This document shows, one piece after another, positions 1 to 11,701 of a stretch of 64,000 bases of DNA. The notes beneath the pieces were generated by a model, which was not told the DNA's origin, searched no databases, and was given only the letters and a program-made list of their open reading frames with translations. The position numbers and the translations under genes are program-made. Numbering within the stretch: the stretch's first letter is position 1; each line of letters opens with the position of its first letter. This DNA comes from Amphirosellinia nigrospora (taxonomy: Eukaryota > Ascomycota > Sordariomycetes > Xylariales > Xylariaceae): contig SCHM01000004.1 in the NCBI GenBank assembly GCA_004123355.1, forward strand, positions 3,938,316 through 4,002,315, read 5' to 3'.

Positions 1-2109
1 ACATCGTCGTCGGCTCCGGCCCCGGCGGTTCTCCTCTCGCCGTTAACCTAGCGAAGGCTGGACACAGCGTTCTGCTGGTTGATGCCGGTGGCGATTATGG
101 CCACCTTCGAGAGGTTGAGTCTCCTGCTTTGGCCAACCCTGCATCCGAAAGGAATGAAGTCAGCTGGGGCTTCTTCACCCACCACTACTCGAACGAGACC
201 ATGGCCAAGAAGGACCGAAAGCTGTCCTACATGACGCCGTCCGGTCAATACTACAGTAAGTAGCAACCGCCATATGGCAATGTCGGCTCGCTCCAGTTAC
301 TGACTAAATGTCACAGGTGGTGTGAACCCTCCTGAGGGCTCTACCGTCCTCGGCAACTTCTACCCCCGTTACGGCGGTCTTGGTGGTTGCTCCGAGCACA
401 ACGCCCTCGTCAGCTTGCTCCCCAGCAGGAATGACTTCAACTACATTCGCGACCTGCTCAACGACGAGTCTTGGGACTACGATACCATGCGTCAATACTT
501 CGAGAAGATTGAGCATCTTGAGTACAACGTTCCCAGCACGGAGGGCCACGGTACCGACGGCTATATCGACGTTACTGTCGACCCCATCGGTATCGCCGCC
601 CAGGACATCAAGCTTACGGCTGCCCTTATGGGTGCTGCTAAGGCTTTCGGCGTCGACACCTCGGCTCTTTACGCTGCCGTCAACTCCACCATCGCGACTG
701 CCAATGCCAGGGGTACCGTCGACCCCTTCTCAGAGCTGCTACCTCTAAATGTCTCTAAGCCCATTGCCGATGCCCTGAGTTCCCTGCTATTCCAGGATAT
801 CAACTTGGTTGACCCCGACCGTGACCACAAGAAGATCTTCGCTCAGCTGCCCATGCACATGGACAACCTGCACTACCGCCGTTCATCTCCCCGCGACTAC
901 GTCTACGACACCGTTAATGCGAAGAACGCGGACGGCTCCAAGAAGTACAAGCTCGATGTTGCCCTCAACACCCTGGTCACTCGGGTCACCTTCGAGAAGA
1001 CCAAGAGCAGCTGTGGCAAGCCCAAGGCCAATGGTATCGAATATCTCTACGGTCAATCCCTATACCGCGCCGACCCCCGCTCCAGCTTAACAGAGAACAC
1101 TGGCGAACCCGGCTCCGTCAAGGCGACCAAGGAAGTCATCGTGGCCGGCGGTGCCTTCAACTCTCCCCAGATCCTCAAGCTGTCCGGTGTTGGTCCCAAG
1201 GAAGAGTAAGTTACCCCTTTCCCCCGACCCACTCGCCCACTAACACTGTATTTCCCACAGACTTCAAAAGTTTAACATCTCCGTCGTTGTCGACCTCCCC
1301 GGTGTTGGCAAGAACCTCCAGGACCGTCTCGAAGTCTCCGTGAACGGCAACTATCCCACCAACTTCACCCGTATTCTCGACTGCACCTACCTCGGAACCG
1401 AGGACGACCCGTGCTGGGCCCAGTACGTCGACCCCAACAACAAGGGCGCCGCCAAGGGTACCTACGCCTCGAACCAGGTCTTCAGCGGTGCTTTCTGGAC
1501 CTCCCAGAACTCCGACGACGGTGAGCAGGATCTGTGGATCGGCGGCTTCCCCGCCCTGTTCACCGGTTTCTACCCTGGCTACTCCGCGAACGCCGCCACC
1601 GCCGACAACAAGACGTGGTGGTCGTGGCTCGTGCTGAAGGCCCACACCCGCAACAGGGGCGGCACCGTCGAGCTCGCCAGCGCCAACCCCGCGACACCCC
1701 CATCATCACCTTCCACAACTTGTATGAGGGCCAGACCCAGGAAGACGCCGACAAGGACGGCATGTCCCTGGTCGAGGGCATGAAGATGGCCATGAAGTTC
1801 TTCGAGGAGGTCCCCGACATCGACGGACAGCCGACCGTCTTCTGGCCTCCCCCGGAGTACGACACGGACGAGAAGCTGCTCGAGTGGGTCAAGGAGGAGG
1901 CCTGGGGACATCACGCCTCGTGCTCCAACAAGATCGGCACCGACGACGACCCGCTCGCCGTGCTCGACGGCAACTTCAAGGTCCGCGGCACCCGCGGCCT
2001 CCGTGTCGTCGACGCCTCCGTCTTCCCCAAGATCCCCGGTACCTTCGTCGTCGTGCCCATCATGATGATCTCCGAGAAGGCTTCCGCCGCCATCCTGAGC
2101 GGAAAATAG
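1..2109 (+). CDS. GMC (FAD) oxidoreductase, 5' end cut off by window
   Basis: Flavin-dependent oxidase or dehydrogenase of the glucose-methanol-choline family, which oxidises alcohols or sugars; the substrate cannot be told. Exons are 1-255, 317-1205 and 1261-2109, with introns 256-316 and 1206-1260 (GTAAGT donors, CAG acceptors). The first visible residues carry the dinucleotide-fold motif GSGPGGS. The GMC signature GGLGGCSEHN lies at about 375-405, the active-site HHAS at about 1910-1921, and the closing RVVDASVFPKIPGT block near 2005-2045. The start codon and any signal peptide lie upstream of base 1. One base is missing at about 1688-1692 (a C run): the frame must change between SANP and RDTPIITF. 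Everything after the change is well conserved, so this looks like a sequencing error. Stop TAG at 2107-2109. Aryl-alcohol oxidase or choline-dehydrogenase-like are the likeliest subfamilies. Confidence 0.93.
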
Positions 2110-3194
2110 ATTTAGGGAACCTACCTACGTTGTTGAAAGGTTGTTGGGGGATAAGACTCTTGTCACTTCTATTGTACATAAATTTAAGCATCACATTGTA
2201 TTAAAACATTTATATAAAGTTAACATATTTCCGGGCTGGTAACAAGCGTGCGACCCCTGTGATCAAATGCATTATTCTATTGCGATGGGACTCTACTGAG
2301 GAGTTCTTTTCACCCAGGTTGTACGTGTTAACTTTCGGATTAGCCCCATGGTTGCGGGCTCTGCTCACATATTTTATGCTGGCTTGAGCCCTCAGGAAAG
2401 CTTGATTAGATATTAATTGTATCAAGGCACTCGCTGATACTTTAGCTTTTAGAAATTGTCACTGGTGGTGCGTTGCTGGGCAGTTGAACGAACCGATGAA
2501 TCCGGCCCTGTGCTTGCGTATTTTAGCCTGTGCTATATCTCAATGCATACTTTGAAGCACCACATCTACATTGATCATCAAAAATAGGCCTTGTTGGTAG
2601 AGATAGCTGATGAGCTAAGCCCTTTGTGCCAGCTTCTTGGAGATTTCAAACCACTAACTCCTCATTCGCCCTCCTAACTACTAAACAAAAGATGTTTTCA
2701 ATGACAAAATAGCACCTTTTCCTGGACTGTCCTCGGAGAGCTTCACCACATTGACTATTGTAATACCTCAATTCATCAGTGATATATCTAATTAAATACT
2801 CGGTACCTGATGGTGGTTTAGGGCTGTTAGAGCATTGACGCGTCCCCTGACAGCCTTGCAAACCTAAGGGCGTCATGGATGCCACGCCTCGCAAGTCACG
2901 CGCCTTTTCCGCCTTTGGCTGCAAGTTTTTTTAACACTCAAGTCGAGTGGATCCTCGCGCGGGAGACCTTACTTAATCTCTTTCCATTCTTTCCACGGCC
3001 TGATTTAAGGAATCCGCTGCTGGGCTCAAAAGCTCGTTTCGTAATTCATTGCTTCGTGTCGACCAAACCATGGGTACGTGGGGTTCATGTGCATCCCACT
3101 ACTATTTCTGCTAACCTTCGAATGCCTCCAAGTGACCACGCGATAGTCTCTCTGTAGAAACATGATCAAGCATTATTTCCTTCTTTACGCCGTA
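2110..3194. other. Intergenic, convergent GMC / Pno1 3' flanks
   Basis: About 1.1 kb between two convergent genes. Two short open frames (2646-2924 on the minus strand, 2879-3157 on the plus strand) have no recognisable motif or codon pattern and I do not call them. The AT-rich stretch just after 2109 probably holds the GMC 3' UTR. Confidence 0.5.
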
Positions 3195-4556
3195 TTAAAA
3201 CCTCTCCTTCATACGGGCTGATACAGCCCGCAGATTGTTGTACACTTTGCCAGGTGGTTTCCCTAGAATCAAATTCACAATGCTTCTGCGTGCAATTGCG
3301 ATATTTTTAAATCTGAGGCGCTTCAGGTTAGTCAAGAGGTCTACATGATGGGTATTTTCATACTCACGCCCCCTGTTTATACGCTAGGTTAGCAATCACC
3401 GTAAAGAGTAAAGAATTTAGGCAAGGGCTCAGGGGCGTGCGGGACCGATGAGGCCCGAAACCAGACAAAAGGAGAGATAGGTGATACTAGGGGACTAACC
3501 ATTATATGCACTTTCTGATCTGCGAGAACGATTCTAGTCCTTGATGCTGGGTAGGTTTAGTCAGCTGTTTATTATCGAGGTTCTCTGATCGTACCGTTTT
3601 CTATCGCGAATTTTGTCTTTCCTTGGTTGCCCTTGATTTCGAGTCAGCCATGTTCTTTTAGTACTGTGTTCTAGGAAGTCTAACAGCTATGCGCCCGATC
3701 GCTCTCGATAATGAGTCGCCGGAGAGCGTTTTTACATCCTTGATCTCAAAAGTTTCAAGGTACTGTAATAGGGTTAGCTTCGGTTCTGTAAGGAATAAAA
3801 TGACGTGAAACATACCAAATCGTCAAGGCGGAGCAGTCCCACCGCATCCTGCACATGAAACCCCAAACAGAAAGCCTACATCATAGTAGTTAGCGACTAC
3901 CAGTCTGTATCATGTATTCACCTACCCTCACGAAATCTTCTCCTTTCTGTAAAGCGCCTGGCGCTGATGTCTTTGAGTTCCTCAGCTCGACCCTTGAAGC
4001 GCCCTGAGTCAGCGAACGGCGTATTAAAGTATGTGTTGTCGTTTTGCCCATATGCAAATAGACATGAGCCTAAACCACTATGGGCTTTTCCTTCAAAGAC
4101 AGGCGAATGAACAATCTGAACCTACGCTTTACTTTTCACATTCATTCTGACTGCAAGCTTCAAATGTTCAACGAGCGGAGCTATGAGCGACTGTGAGTCA
4201 GCATCTCGCTCACACACTATAGTACGGCCACGTAAAGGATAAGCAGGCGCACGTACGGTATATCTGAGCCCAGTTCGCTTTCAGAGGGCGAATCTATGAG
4301 GCGGTACTGGCACTTTGCGCGACTGAATGCGGAAGGAACCGTCATCGTTCTGAACTTGAGGAAAATGCGGCCGGTCCTCCTCGTCGACGATGTCCATGTC
4401 CTCTACCTCTCCTACTGCTTGTATGACGCTAGATTCTGGCAGATCATTCATACCCTCGAGGGCAAACTCTTCGTCGTTGTCGAGGCCTGGTAAGACGGCG
4501 TCGGTCGGAGGGGCATTTTCGACCGCGGGCTTGAGTGGAGCGGTTGGGGCGGGCAT
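3195..4556 (-). CDS. PNO1: Pno1/Dim2, KH-domain 40S ribosome assembly factor
   Basis: RNA-binding partner of the Dim1 methylase and Nob1, needed for 18S rRNA 3'-end maturation in nucleolus and cytoplasm (family knowledge). I assembled nine minus-strand exons: 4257-4556, 4126-4180, 3926-3992, 3816-3875, 3685-3762, 3595-3631, 3500-3546, a 5-nt micro-exon 3368-3372, and 3195-3312. All introns are GT-AG, most with a CTAAC- or CTGAC-type branch site. Recognisable blocks in order: acidic N-terminus, [75 protein letters not shown], then [11 protein letters not shown] and the C-terminal ARMKERF. One G is missing from the plus-strand run at 4286-4288. With it restored the model is exactly 256 codons including stop, the usual family size. 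No single ORF reveals this gene. It is divergent from Mdm31. Confidence 0.9.
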
Positions 4557-4772
4557 GGCGTACTATCTATTTACTCCGATGCCGGATCGATCAATATTGT
4601 GCGTAATGTGTATTGGAAGGTGCTCGTATCCAGGGGGAATAGAAAGATTGTCTTGTTAGTTCGTAGGATAGCAACGAAAATCGATAAGGTGTGGGACTTG
4701 GTGGTGGGATGTTTTAACTGAACAAGACAAAAATCCCTTATCGATAAACATAAATAGGTATTCCCTACCAAC

Positions 4773-4786
4773 GGTACCTAGGTACC
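4773..4786. promoter_or_regulatory. Palindromic motif GGTACCTAGGTACC
   Basis: Perfect 14-bp palindrome about 220 nt upstream of the Pno1 start. Related TAGGTA/TACCTA sequences recur upstream of many genes here. Confidence 0.5.
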
Positions 4787-4834
4787 TCTGTGATTATTAC
4801 CTGGCATAGAGCACAGTGGGGTATGGCGTACATG

Positions 4835-4870
4835 AGCTAGACAGGCTAGACCAGCTAGACCAGCTAGACC
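4835..4870. repeat. Four-copy 9-bp tandem repeat (AGCTAGACC)
   Basis: Four adjacent 9-mers, AGCTAGACA, GGCTAGACC, AGCTAGACC and AGCTAGACC, between the divergent Pno1 and Mdm31 genes. Read directly; function unknown. Confidence 0.85.
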
Positions 4871-5561
4871 TCCCAAGATTTTAGCCCCGTCACTCGCCGT
4901 TGATGATGAATGGTTTCTACCTACCAATGACGGATTTTGCCCTGGCAGAGCTCCAAAGTCCACCTCAATCCGCACGTCAGTGAATGATTCATGCCTTGTG
5001 GACTGAACGGGACCCTCAACATTAACCCTTGCCATACACCATACACGCCCTCCAACCCACTAATCCACCCGCCCCTCACCTACTAATTTCTTTGTGTCCC
5101 ATTGCGTTCGCCGATAGACATAGTCTACCGATTCATCTTCTTGTGCTGCTATAGTCTAGATAGATCGTACTTGTTCAGTTTACAGCAACATGGTGCTATG
5201 ATGTGGATCAAGAGTCATCATGAACTGTTCTTGTAATGTCTTCGGCTAGATCGACCACCCCGTGGTTGGGGCGCCATGTCTTACGAACCCTTTACGAGTC
5301 ACTCGATTTCTCTTCACGACTGTCGCCAAAACGATACCCTCCAGCCCCCTCCCTTTGAGCCAGTCTACTTCTTTCTCATCCTTGTCTGGTTTGCGTTTCT
5401 CCAGCACCCCCTGGTGCTTGTTTCCCCGGGCACCAAGGCCGAATTTCAACAATGCTCGGCGTAGCTGTACGTCGGGCGGGCTGTTGCTCGTCACATTCAC
5501 TCCCAGTTCCTCAGCAGCCAGTACCGTTGCTGCAACATGCTCGGCAGCCACCGATTCTGCC

Positions 5562-7558
5562 ATGTCTGGAAATACTACCTCCATCCTGACTGTTGCCAAA
5601 CTGTCGAGACAAGCGTGGACGCGGACCATACACACCAGCCGCGGCCGGACGACAAGGGTTCATCGCAGAGCTAAGTCTTCTAAGTCGCCTGGCGAAAAGG
5701 TTGAAGCAACAGAAACCCATCGGAAAAAGCGCTCTTCAAATGTTTCCGAGCCCCGGCCAGAACCGAAACTACCCGATGTAGAATCCCCCCATGTGTCGAA
5801 GTACTTTCATTTGCCAGCAATGCCACACTTACCTCATCGCCCGACGAAAGAAGAGTTCCTCGCCGCGGCCAATGGTTTTTGGGAACGTCTCAAAGTGCGA
5901 TTCAAGTGGATTTCCATAAGAAGCATGAGGCCTTGGAATATCGACGAATGGGGCGCTTTCGTTTCATGGTTTCTTTTCGGCCATCTGGTCTGGATCTTGG
6001 TTGGGACGACAACCTTCTTCTCGCTTATCATTCTCTCAATTAATACGGTGATGGCTCAAGGTCAGCATGATATAAATTTTGTTGAATTTCCCGATACTAA
6101 CCTTGTCCAGAAACACTCGCTAAATGGGTAGGCGATTACTTGACGGAATCCGCAGGGCTGACCGTCATTTTCGAATCGGCGATTGTCCCACGATGGAAAG
6201 ATGGCGTTATTAGTTTTCGTAATGTCTTCGTTTCTAGAAGACCTGGACAAGTCAAATCGTCTGTGAGCAAAGGTTCATCTTCGAATGCTGCTGCAGTTGC
6301 GGCCGCAGAGAGGGGGTCTGATAAAGAACCGCCAATTGTTGAAGTGGACGACGGGAACTACACGCAGTTTGATGTGACGCTCAATACTGTTAATGTGACG
6401 CTATCATTCGTGAAGTGGTGGAACGGTAAGGGGCTACTCGAAGACGTTGAAATCAAAGGCGTCCGTGGTGTCGTGGACAGAACATCGCTTCAGTGGTCAG
6501 ACGGACATACCGATCCTTTATCTTACCGGCATGAGCATCAGCCCGGAGATTTCGAGATTGATTCTTTCAAAATGGAAGATCTGCTTGTGACTATTCACCA
6601 GCCAGGTGGCTTCAGGCCGTTCTCGGTTAGCATATACTCTTGCGAGCTACCCCAGCTTCGTAAGCAGTACTTATTCTATGATTTCCTATCTGCCAATCAC
6701 ATGTCAGGCTCCTACGACGGCTCTCTCTTTACCATACACCCTCGGCAAATTCACGGGCTTCCGGCTGGACAAGTCCGCGCCGTCGACCCTCTAGGCGAGC
6801 CTGATGCATGGAAGAAACATAGCCGATTGCGGATAGATGGTCTGAAGATCGACCATCTCAATCGTGGGGTTGAAGGGCCCTTTGGTTGGATATACGAGGG
6901 AAACGTTGACATTGTGGCTGACATCCGGTTCCCATACGATGATGATGACAGTATCACGAAGGTGATGTCTGACTTCTACGACCGCCTCGAGGAAGCCGTT
7001 ACGTCAAATAGGTATCTACATATTCTTGACAGGCCGACCCGCCAGCAGGAGGAGACTATTGTCAACCGACCAAGTTCTATTCGGGATTCTGATGCGACGA
7101 ACATGGTAGATCCGTCTAATGATCATCTCCCCGTTTTCCAGACCGACAGTACATCAGCTTCAAGTCCGTCATCATCCAACGAGGAGCCGCCACGCTACCT
7201 CGTGATGGACCTGCGGATCCATCTTAATGACGTGAAGGCGACAGTGCCTGTATTTACATCAAACTTATCCTACGTCAACCAGGCACTTGTTCGACCCATT
7301 GTGGCCTATATCAACGCAAAGCGCACTTACATTCCAATTGGATGTCGCATCGTTAAGCGGGCATCAGATTTCGACGGGTCTTGGACTATTCACGACTGCG
7401 GTTTGATGGACGATACCTCAGCCGAGGTCTACGCCGCCTTCGCGAGCGGCGTCGAGGATCAGCAGAGCCGTGTCCGCCGCCTCAAAAAGGTTGGTTTCTG
7501 GACGCTGAGTCTCGCCATACACGCCCTCTTTATGGGCATGGCTGGTAACGTCATTTAA
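5562..7558 (+). CDS. MDM31: Mdm31/Mdm32-family mitochondrial inner membrane protein
   Basis: Inner-membrane protein needed for mitochondrial shape, nucleoid inheritance and lipid homeostasis (family knowledge). Exons are 5562-6060 and 6111-7558, with intron 6061-6110 ending GATACTAACCTTGTCCAG. From the ATG at 5562 the product is 648 aa: an Arg/Ser-rich mitochondrial presequence (LSRQAWTRTIHTSRGR), the block PWNIDEWGAFVSW followed by a hydrophobic segment (LVWILVGTTTFFSLIILSIN), then the family core ESAIVPRWKDGVISFRNVF and, near the end, VNQALVRPIVAYINAKRTYI plus a second hydrophobic stretch (WTLSLAIHALFMGMAGNVI). The start is uncertain: the frame stays open upstream to about 5262 without another ATG, and ATGs at 5276 and 5452 lie in other frames, so a longer N-terminus is possible. 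This is one of the few genes here with no internal frameshift. Confidence 0.9.
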
Positions 7559-10473
7559 GCTTACACACCGGCTTGAAGGTCTTACGACGTATCCTGCCTC
7601 GTTCCCACACGTTACATTATGGATGATGATTTTACTGATACCCTCCCCTCCCCTCCCTCCTCTCTCTGTAAATAACCACGTCTATCCTACCTTTGCTCAA
7701 ACACCGCATGTATAAACACCAAAACATGGAGAGGAGTTGGAGTGTCGAATTTGTTTTTCCCCATCGGAGTTAGGCTGTTCTGTGTTCCTTGGCGTATGGG
7801 TATTTATTGATGAACGAAAAACGCAATGTTACCATAGACGCAAACACGGTGGCGAAAGTGGATAGGCGTTTATGGCGTATCTATATAAAACGAAGGAAGA
7901 CAGGAAGAAGCAAGAGCGAATAGGGCTAGAAACGCATACCGCATTTAAGCCATGTGTCCTATCTTCATATTGCAGTACAAGTCAAGTAGGCATATGCTCT
8001 GAGTATCAATAGAACACAACTCACGACGATGGTTGCCTTATTCAATACGCCGCTCAACCTAGGTTTTGACGATGCTTGGGGCGTTTAGGGGTCGTTCACA
8101 ACACACTGGTGAGCCAGTTAGCATGGTGCCAAATTTGTAGTAACATTTCCAAGAACAGTTGCTCTAAGCTTCGCCAAATGAATTAGAAAGATAACGAAAA
8201 AGGCTGGCTAAAGCACTGCAGGTTAGGAAACCGATCTCTAAACCCTTAATAATTAGTGGTGTGAGCGGGTTGTGATAATCGCAGAGCGGGGTGTAGGGGG
8301 TTTTAGCGTTCCTGGGCTCGGATGTGTATCCGCCCCGTCCGCTAGAACGGCAAGTGGGGCCCGGCGGATAATAGCGGGGTGTTTCACTATCACATGCATT
8401 TACTTGGCCTAAGTAAAATTTAATGTAGTACCTAGTAGTACCTACGGTTAGTAGGTAGCAGATTATAATAAAGGGAGGCCGCAAATACGAAAGAAAAGCA
8501 CGTAAATAGCCCCTCGCAAGGCAGAGAATCCCAGGTCTTCAGGCATCATTATTCTTGGAATGGTTGTAAAAAAATCTTGACTCGTTGAGTTGGGCGCGTT
8601 TTGAAAAGTCAGAGCAAGCTGCTAAGTCTGTACTATCATTGAGAGGACGAAGGGTTGGATAGACGCGCTGCTTTGTTTGGGTACTTGTAATCGGCTAGCT
8701 TCTCTACATGTATCTCTCTAGTACCTCGGGCGGATTTACAACACGATATAGTAACTTCTGGTTACTTACTTGTGTCCTCCAAACTTTCTGGCTGCAGATC
8801 TAGCAGAAATATCTGCTTAGAACAGCGTTCTAACGACGGTAGCATTCATATAGAAAGTTATGATAACGTGACCTGTTGTGAAAGCATTAAGACTAGTCGT
8901 TCTGATTCGTTGGGGGGCTGAGAGTTTTCGGAGCTATTGGTACTAATGTTACACACTTCTAAAAGGGGATATTTTGAGTTTCCAGGAAAGGTTTGGCCAT
9001 TGCTAAAAGTAAAAAATGCTGACTTCTATATCCGTGAAGTCAGTTTCTCAACAGCTTTTAAGGTACGCCGACAAACGAGGCTGAAGCGAGAGAGGAGTGA
9101 CAGCGCAAGTATGCCTGTTGAAAAGATTCCAAGGTTACAACTGTCTTATGGCCAGTCAATATAAGAATACATGGTAGTTTGCAGTTAACTTGCTTGGTTT
9201 TCTTACGCTGTGGCGAACTTGAGATCGAGGGCTTGAGGGGAAAGATGTCTATGCAAAGGTCAGAATAGAAGAACATACCCCAAGCCCCGACGCCTGCGTA
9301 TTAGTGGTATTTCGGAATCTCTCATCATCAGTTCAACTATATCACATGAAGCGCTAAATCAAATGAGAGAAATTATACAGGTATCACCTAAAAACCCTGA
9401 CGGGCCACCACAGTCGCGCATGACGGCTCATTAAGCCATGATTCCGCGATGTTATGAAGGCTGGTTCTACTTGCACCAGAACAAAAGCGACAGCGTTACA
9501 ACATCTGTAATACATAGCGATTGCAACATAATAGGTATTTGGACATTTAGGAAATGTTGAGGGTTAATCTTATTCTAGATAATCGACCCTCGTTGGCAAG
9601 ATATGTATGTTTGAAGCTATGCGCCTCTTAATACAATCCCAAGGAGTTTGAGGTTAGTAGCACATGACAGCAGGACGCGCGACGACCAAATTGCATTTGT
9701 AACCTACACACATCTACATTTCGATAGTTATCCTGCTACCAGCTCCTAATTAATCTTCAGGGTGGGAGGCAGTAGAAAAAATGAACACGACTTGAACGAA
9801 ATAAATATCTGTATGCGTGACGGCCCCTCCCATGGTAAATTGATAATTGATACAACTATCAATTTTAGGTAAGGGGCTTCCAGTTACAGATTCTTGTTCG
9901 CTTGTCGCAACTGTCCTATACATAGCTATACAGTAGAGAAATAGTAAGGGGTATGAGGTATTTTATTAAAGGGGCTGTGCATGCAATCTATCCATGGTCC
10001 AAATCCAGAGTTTTCTCTACCGACTTATTCCTTCTGCTTCCTTCCCTCCCATAATCCCATAATCCGAATGCCGCACTGAAGTTAGGCGCCCAACCAATTA
10101 CAATGCTAGTAGCTATGCTATTAAACTCTGTAGGCCTGGTGAAAAGCTCGATCTCGCTGGGTCATAGATAATGTCCATGTTAACACGGCACTCCTGGCGC
10201 CAACAGTATTCCTCGCTCATGCAGTGACCAAGAAGCGCCAGGTTGGAATAGTATGGCTATTTCCATCCATCACCAAATCCCCCACACGGCCTTCTAGCCC
10301 TCGATACAGGGCAGAACAGAGCAGCCAGCACTATGACAATATAGGATATTGGCGTGCAAGCGCATTCAAAGGGGTTTGAAGACCCATAAGGGTAGTTCCT
10401 CGAAAGCTGGCGCGGCTTGTGAAGAAAAGCGCCACAAACGAAGCTGCGCGAGTGTATAGTTTACTGAGCCGCT
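7559..10473. other. Long intergenic gap, no gene seen
   Basis: About 2.9 kb between the convergent Mdm31 and eIF3j genes. The sequence is AT-rich with no open frame I can support. A GC-rich pocket at about 8280-8370 and TACCTA/TAGGTA-type repeats at 8427-8457 stand out. No tRNA or rRNA was recognised. Confidence 0.5.
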
Positions 10474-11701
10474 TCACATAAAGTCATCCCTACAATTGTA
10501 AGCCAATAGAACCGATACGGGTTGTTGGGTTGTTCAAAGACTTATCTCCAAATCCTTCCTCATCATAAGCAGCTACGTCGGTTGTGTTAGGACGGCTCGC
10601 GACTAGCTGTGTCTTTGTCTTTTGAGCTTTCGTCTTCTTGCCACCCTTCTCAGCCGCCTTCTCCTCTTTCATCTTCTCATTACCAAGAGCAGTCAAACTG
10701 CTGCTGATCTTCTTGATTTGATCGCTCGGCAGATTCTTAGCTAGCTGCTTAGTGAGCTCTTGTAGAAATAGTGTGTAATGGGCTTTTTTGAAGTTGTTGC
10801 CAAGGAGGGGGATCAAAGTGTTGCTGAGTGTCTCAAATTGCCCCTTTGTTGCAGGGTTAAAAAGGGATAGAGTGGCCAGGTCGACCGTCTTATTCGGATC
10901 GTCGTCGAGCTGAATGGTTGTGCCGGCAGTGGTGGCCTTGCGACCGTTTCTAAGGCTTAGTCCAGCGCCCCGAAAAGGTCCTCAGCATGTTTGAGATCAG
11001 AATCCTTTTCAGTACGTCTCAATCTCTGAATACGCTCAGCGGCCGTTTCCTCGTCCTCACTAGACTCATCTTCCTCGGCTAGACGGCGAGCATTTTCGGC
11101 TTGACGTTCGGCGATGCGTTGGGCCCGAGATTTCTTATTAGCGGCGGCTTCCGCTTCGGCCTTTGCCTTGGCTTCAGCGGCCTTCTTGGCCTTTTCACGC
11201 TCGACCTCTGAGTCTTCGGCCGCGTCCCATGATTCTAGGACCTGAGATAGATGGCATGAGCAAATGAAGAGGTTGGGGGGGCAGTGAAGGCTAGGAGGGG
11301 AGGGCACTTACATCGCTATCGTCATCTTCGTCAGCGAACTTGTTGCGGCGAATGGCGCCGATGGCTGGGGAGGCGGGAGCCGAGCTAGAATCGCTTTCCT
11401 CCTCGTCTATGTAAGCGAAGAGCGGTCAGTGGAATGTGTGCAAAGCGGTAACAGATGCATGTCCAAGGGGCCACATAGGCCGGTCGCATCACTTGGAAAC
11501 CCAATAGACGGGTATCAACAGGCCGATCAGACCCACTGGGACTTGTCAGGGCCTATCCGGTTGTTCGGAACGGCGTTGAATACCTCAACTGGTGAATCTT
11601 GAGCGATGACGGGATTGTTGATGTGGCCATTTAGAGTAGCGCGTATTTCTCCCGCGGAGGGTAAATATGAGAAACTTACCCCACTTTTTTCCGGCAGGCA
11701 T
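10474..11701 (-). CDS. HCR1: Eukaryotic translation initiation factor 3 subunit j (Hcr1)
   Basis: Loosely bound eIF3 subunit that acts in the 40S decoding centre, in initiation, ribosome recycling and 20S pre-rRNA processing (family knowledge). Minus-strand exons are 11680-11701, 11312-11406, 10542-11241 and 10474-10489. Signs are the start MPAGKKW, an acidic DEEESDSSSA segment, RRNKFADED, VLESWDAAEDSE, a long Lys/Ala/Glu coiled coil (KKAAEAKAKAEAEAAANKK), DLFGALGLSL and the terminal DDFM. The last 16-nt exon, reached through an intron ending TTGTAG, supplies the DDFM end that the family expects. One base is missing from the CC at 10962-10963 (frame change after DLFGAL). With it the model is 278 codons, normal for fungal eIF3j. 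Intron 1 is 273 nt, long for this window. TACCTA repeats lie 300-400 nt upstream. Confidence 0.92.

Larger units (their letters stand above)
4557..5561. promoter_or_regulatory. Divergent promoter region Pno1 / Mdm31
   Basis: About 1 kb between divergent genes. It holds a perfect 14-bp palindrome GGTACCTAGGTACC at 4773-4786 (about 220 nt upstream of the Pno1 start) and a 9-bp tandem repeat at 4835-4870. The right part may be the Mdm31 5' UTR or an unrecognised first exon. Confidence 0.4.

Noticed and set aside
1206-1260. GMC gene as a pseudogene
   Set aside because: The only break is one base in a C run, and both halves keep active-site and FAD motifs, as in the other indel-hit genes.
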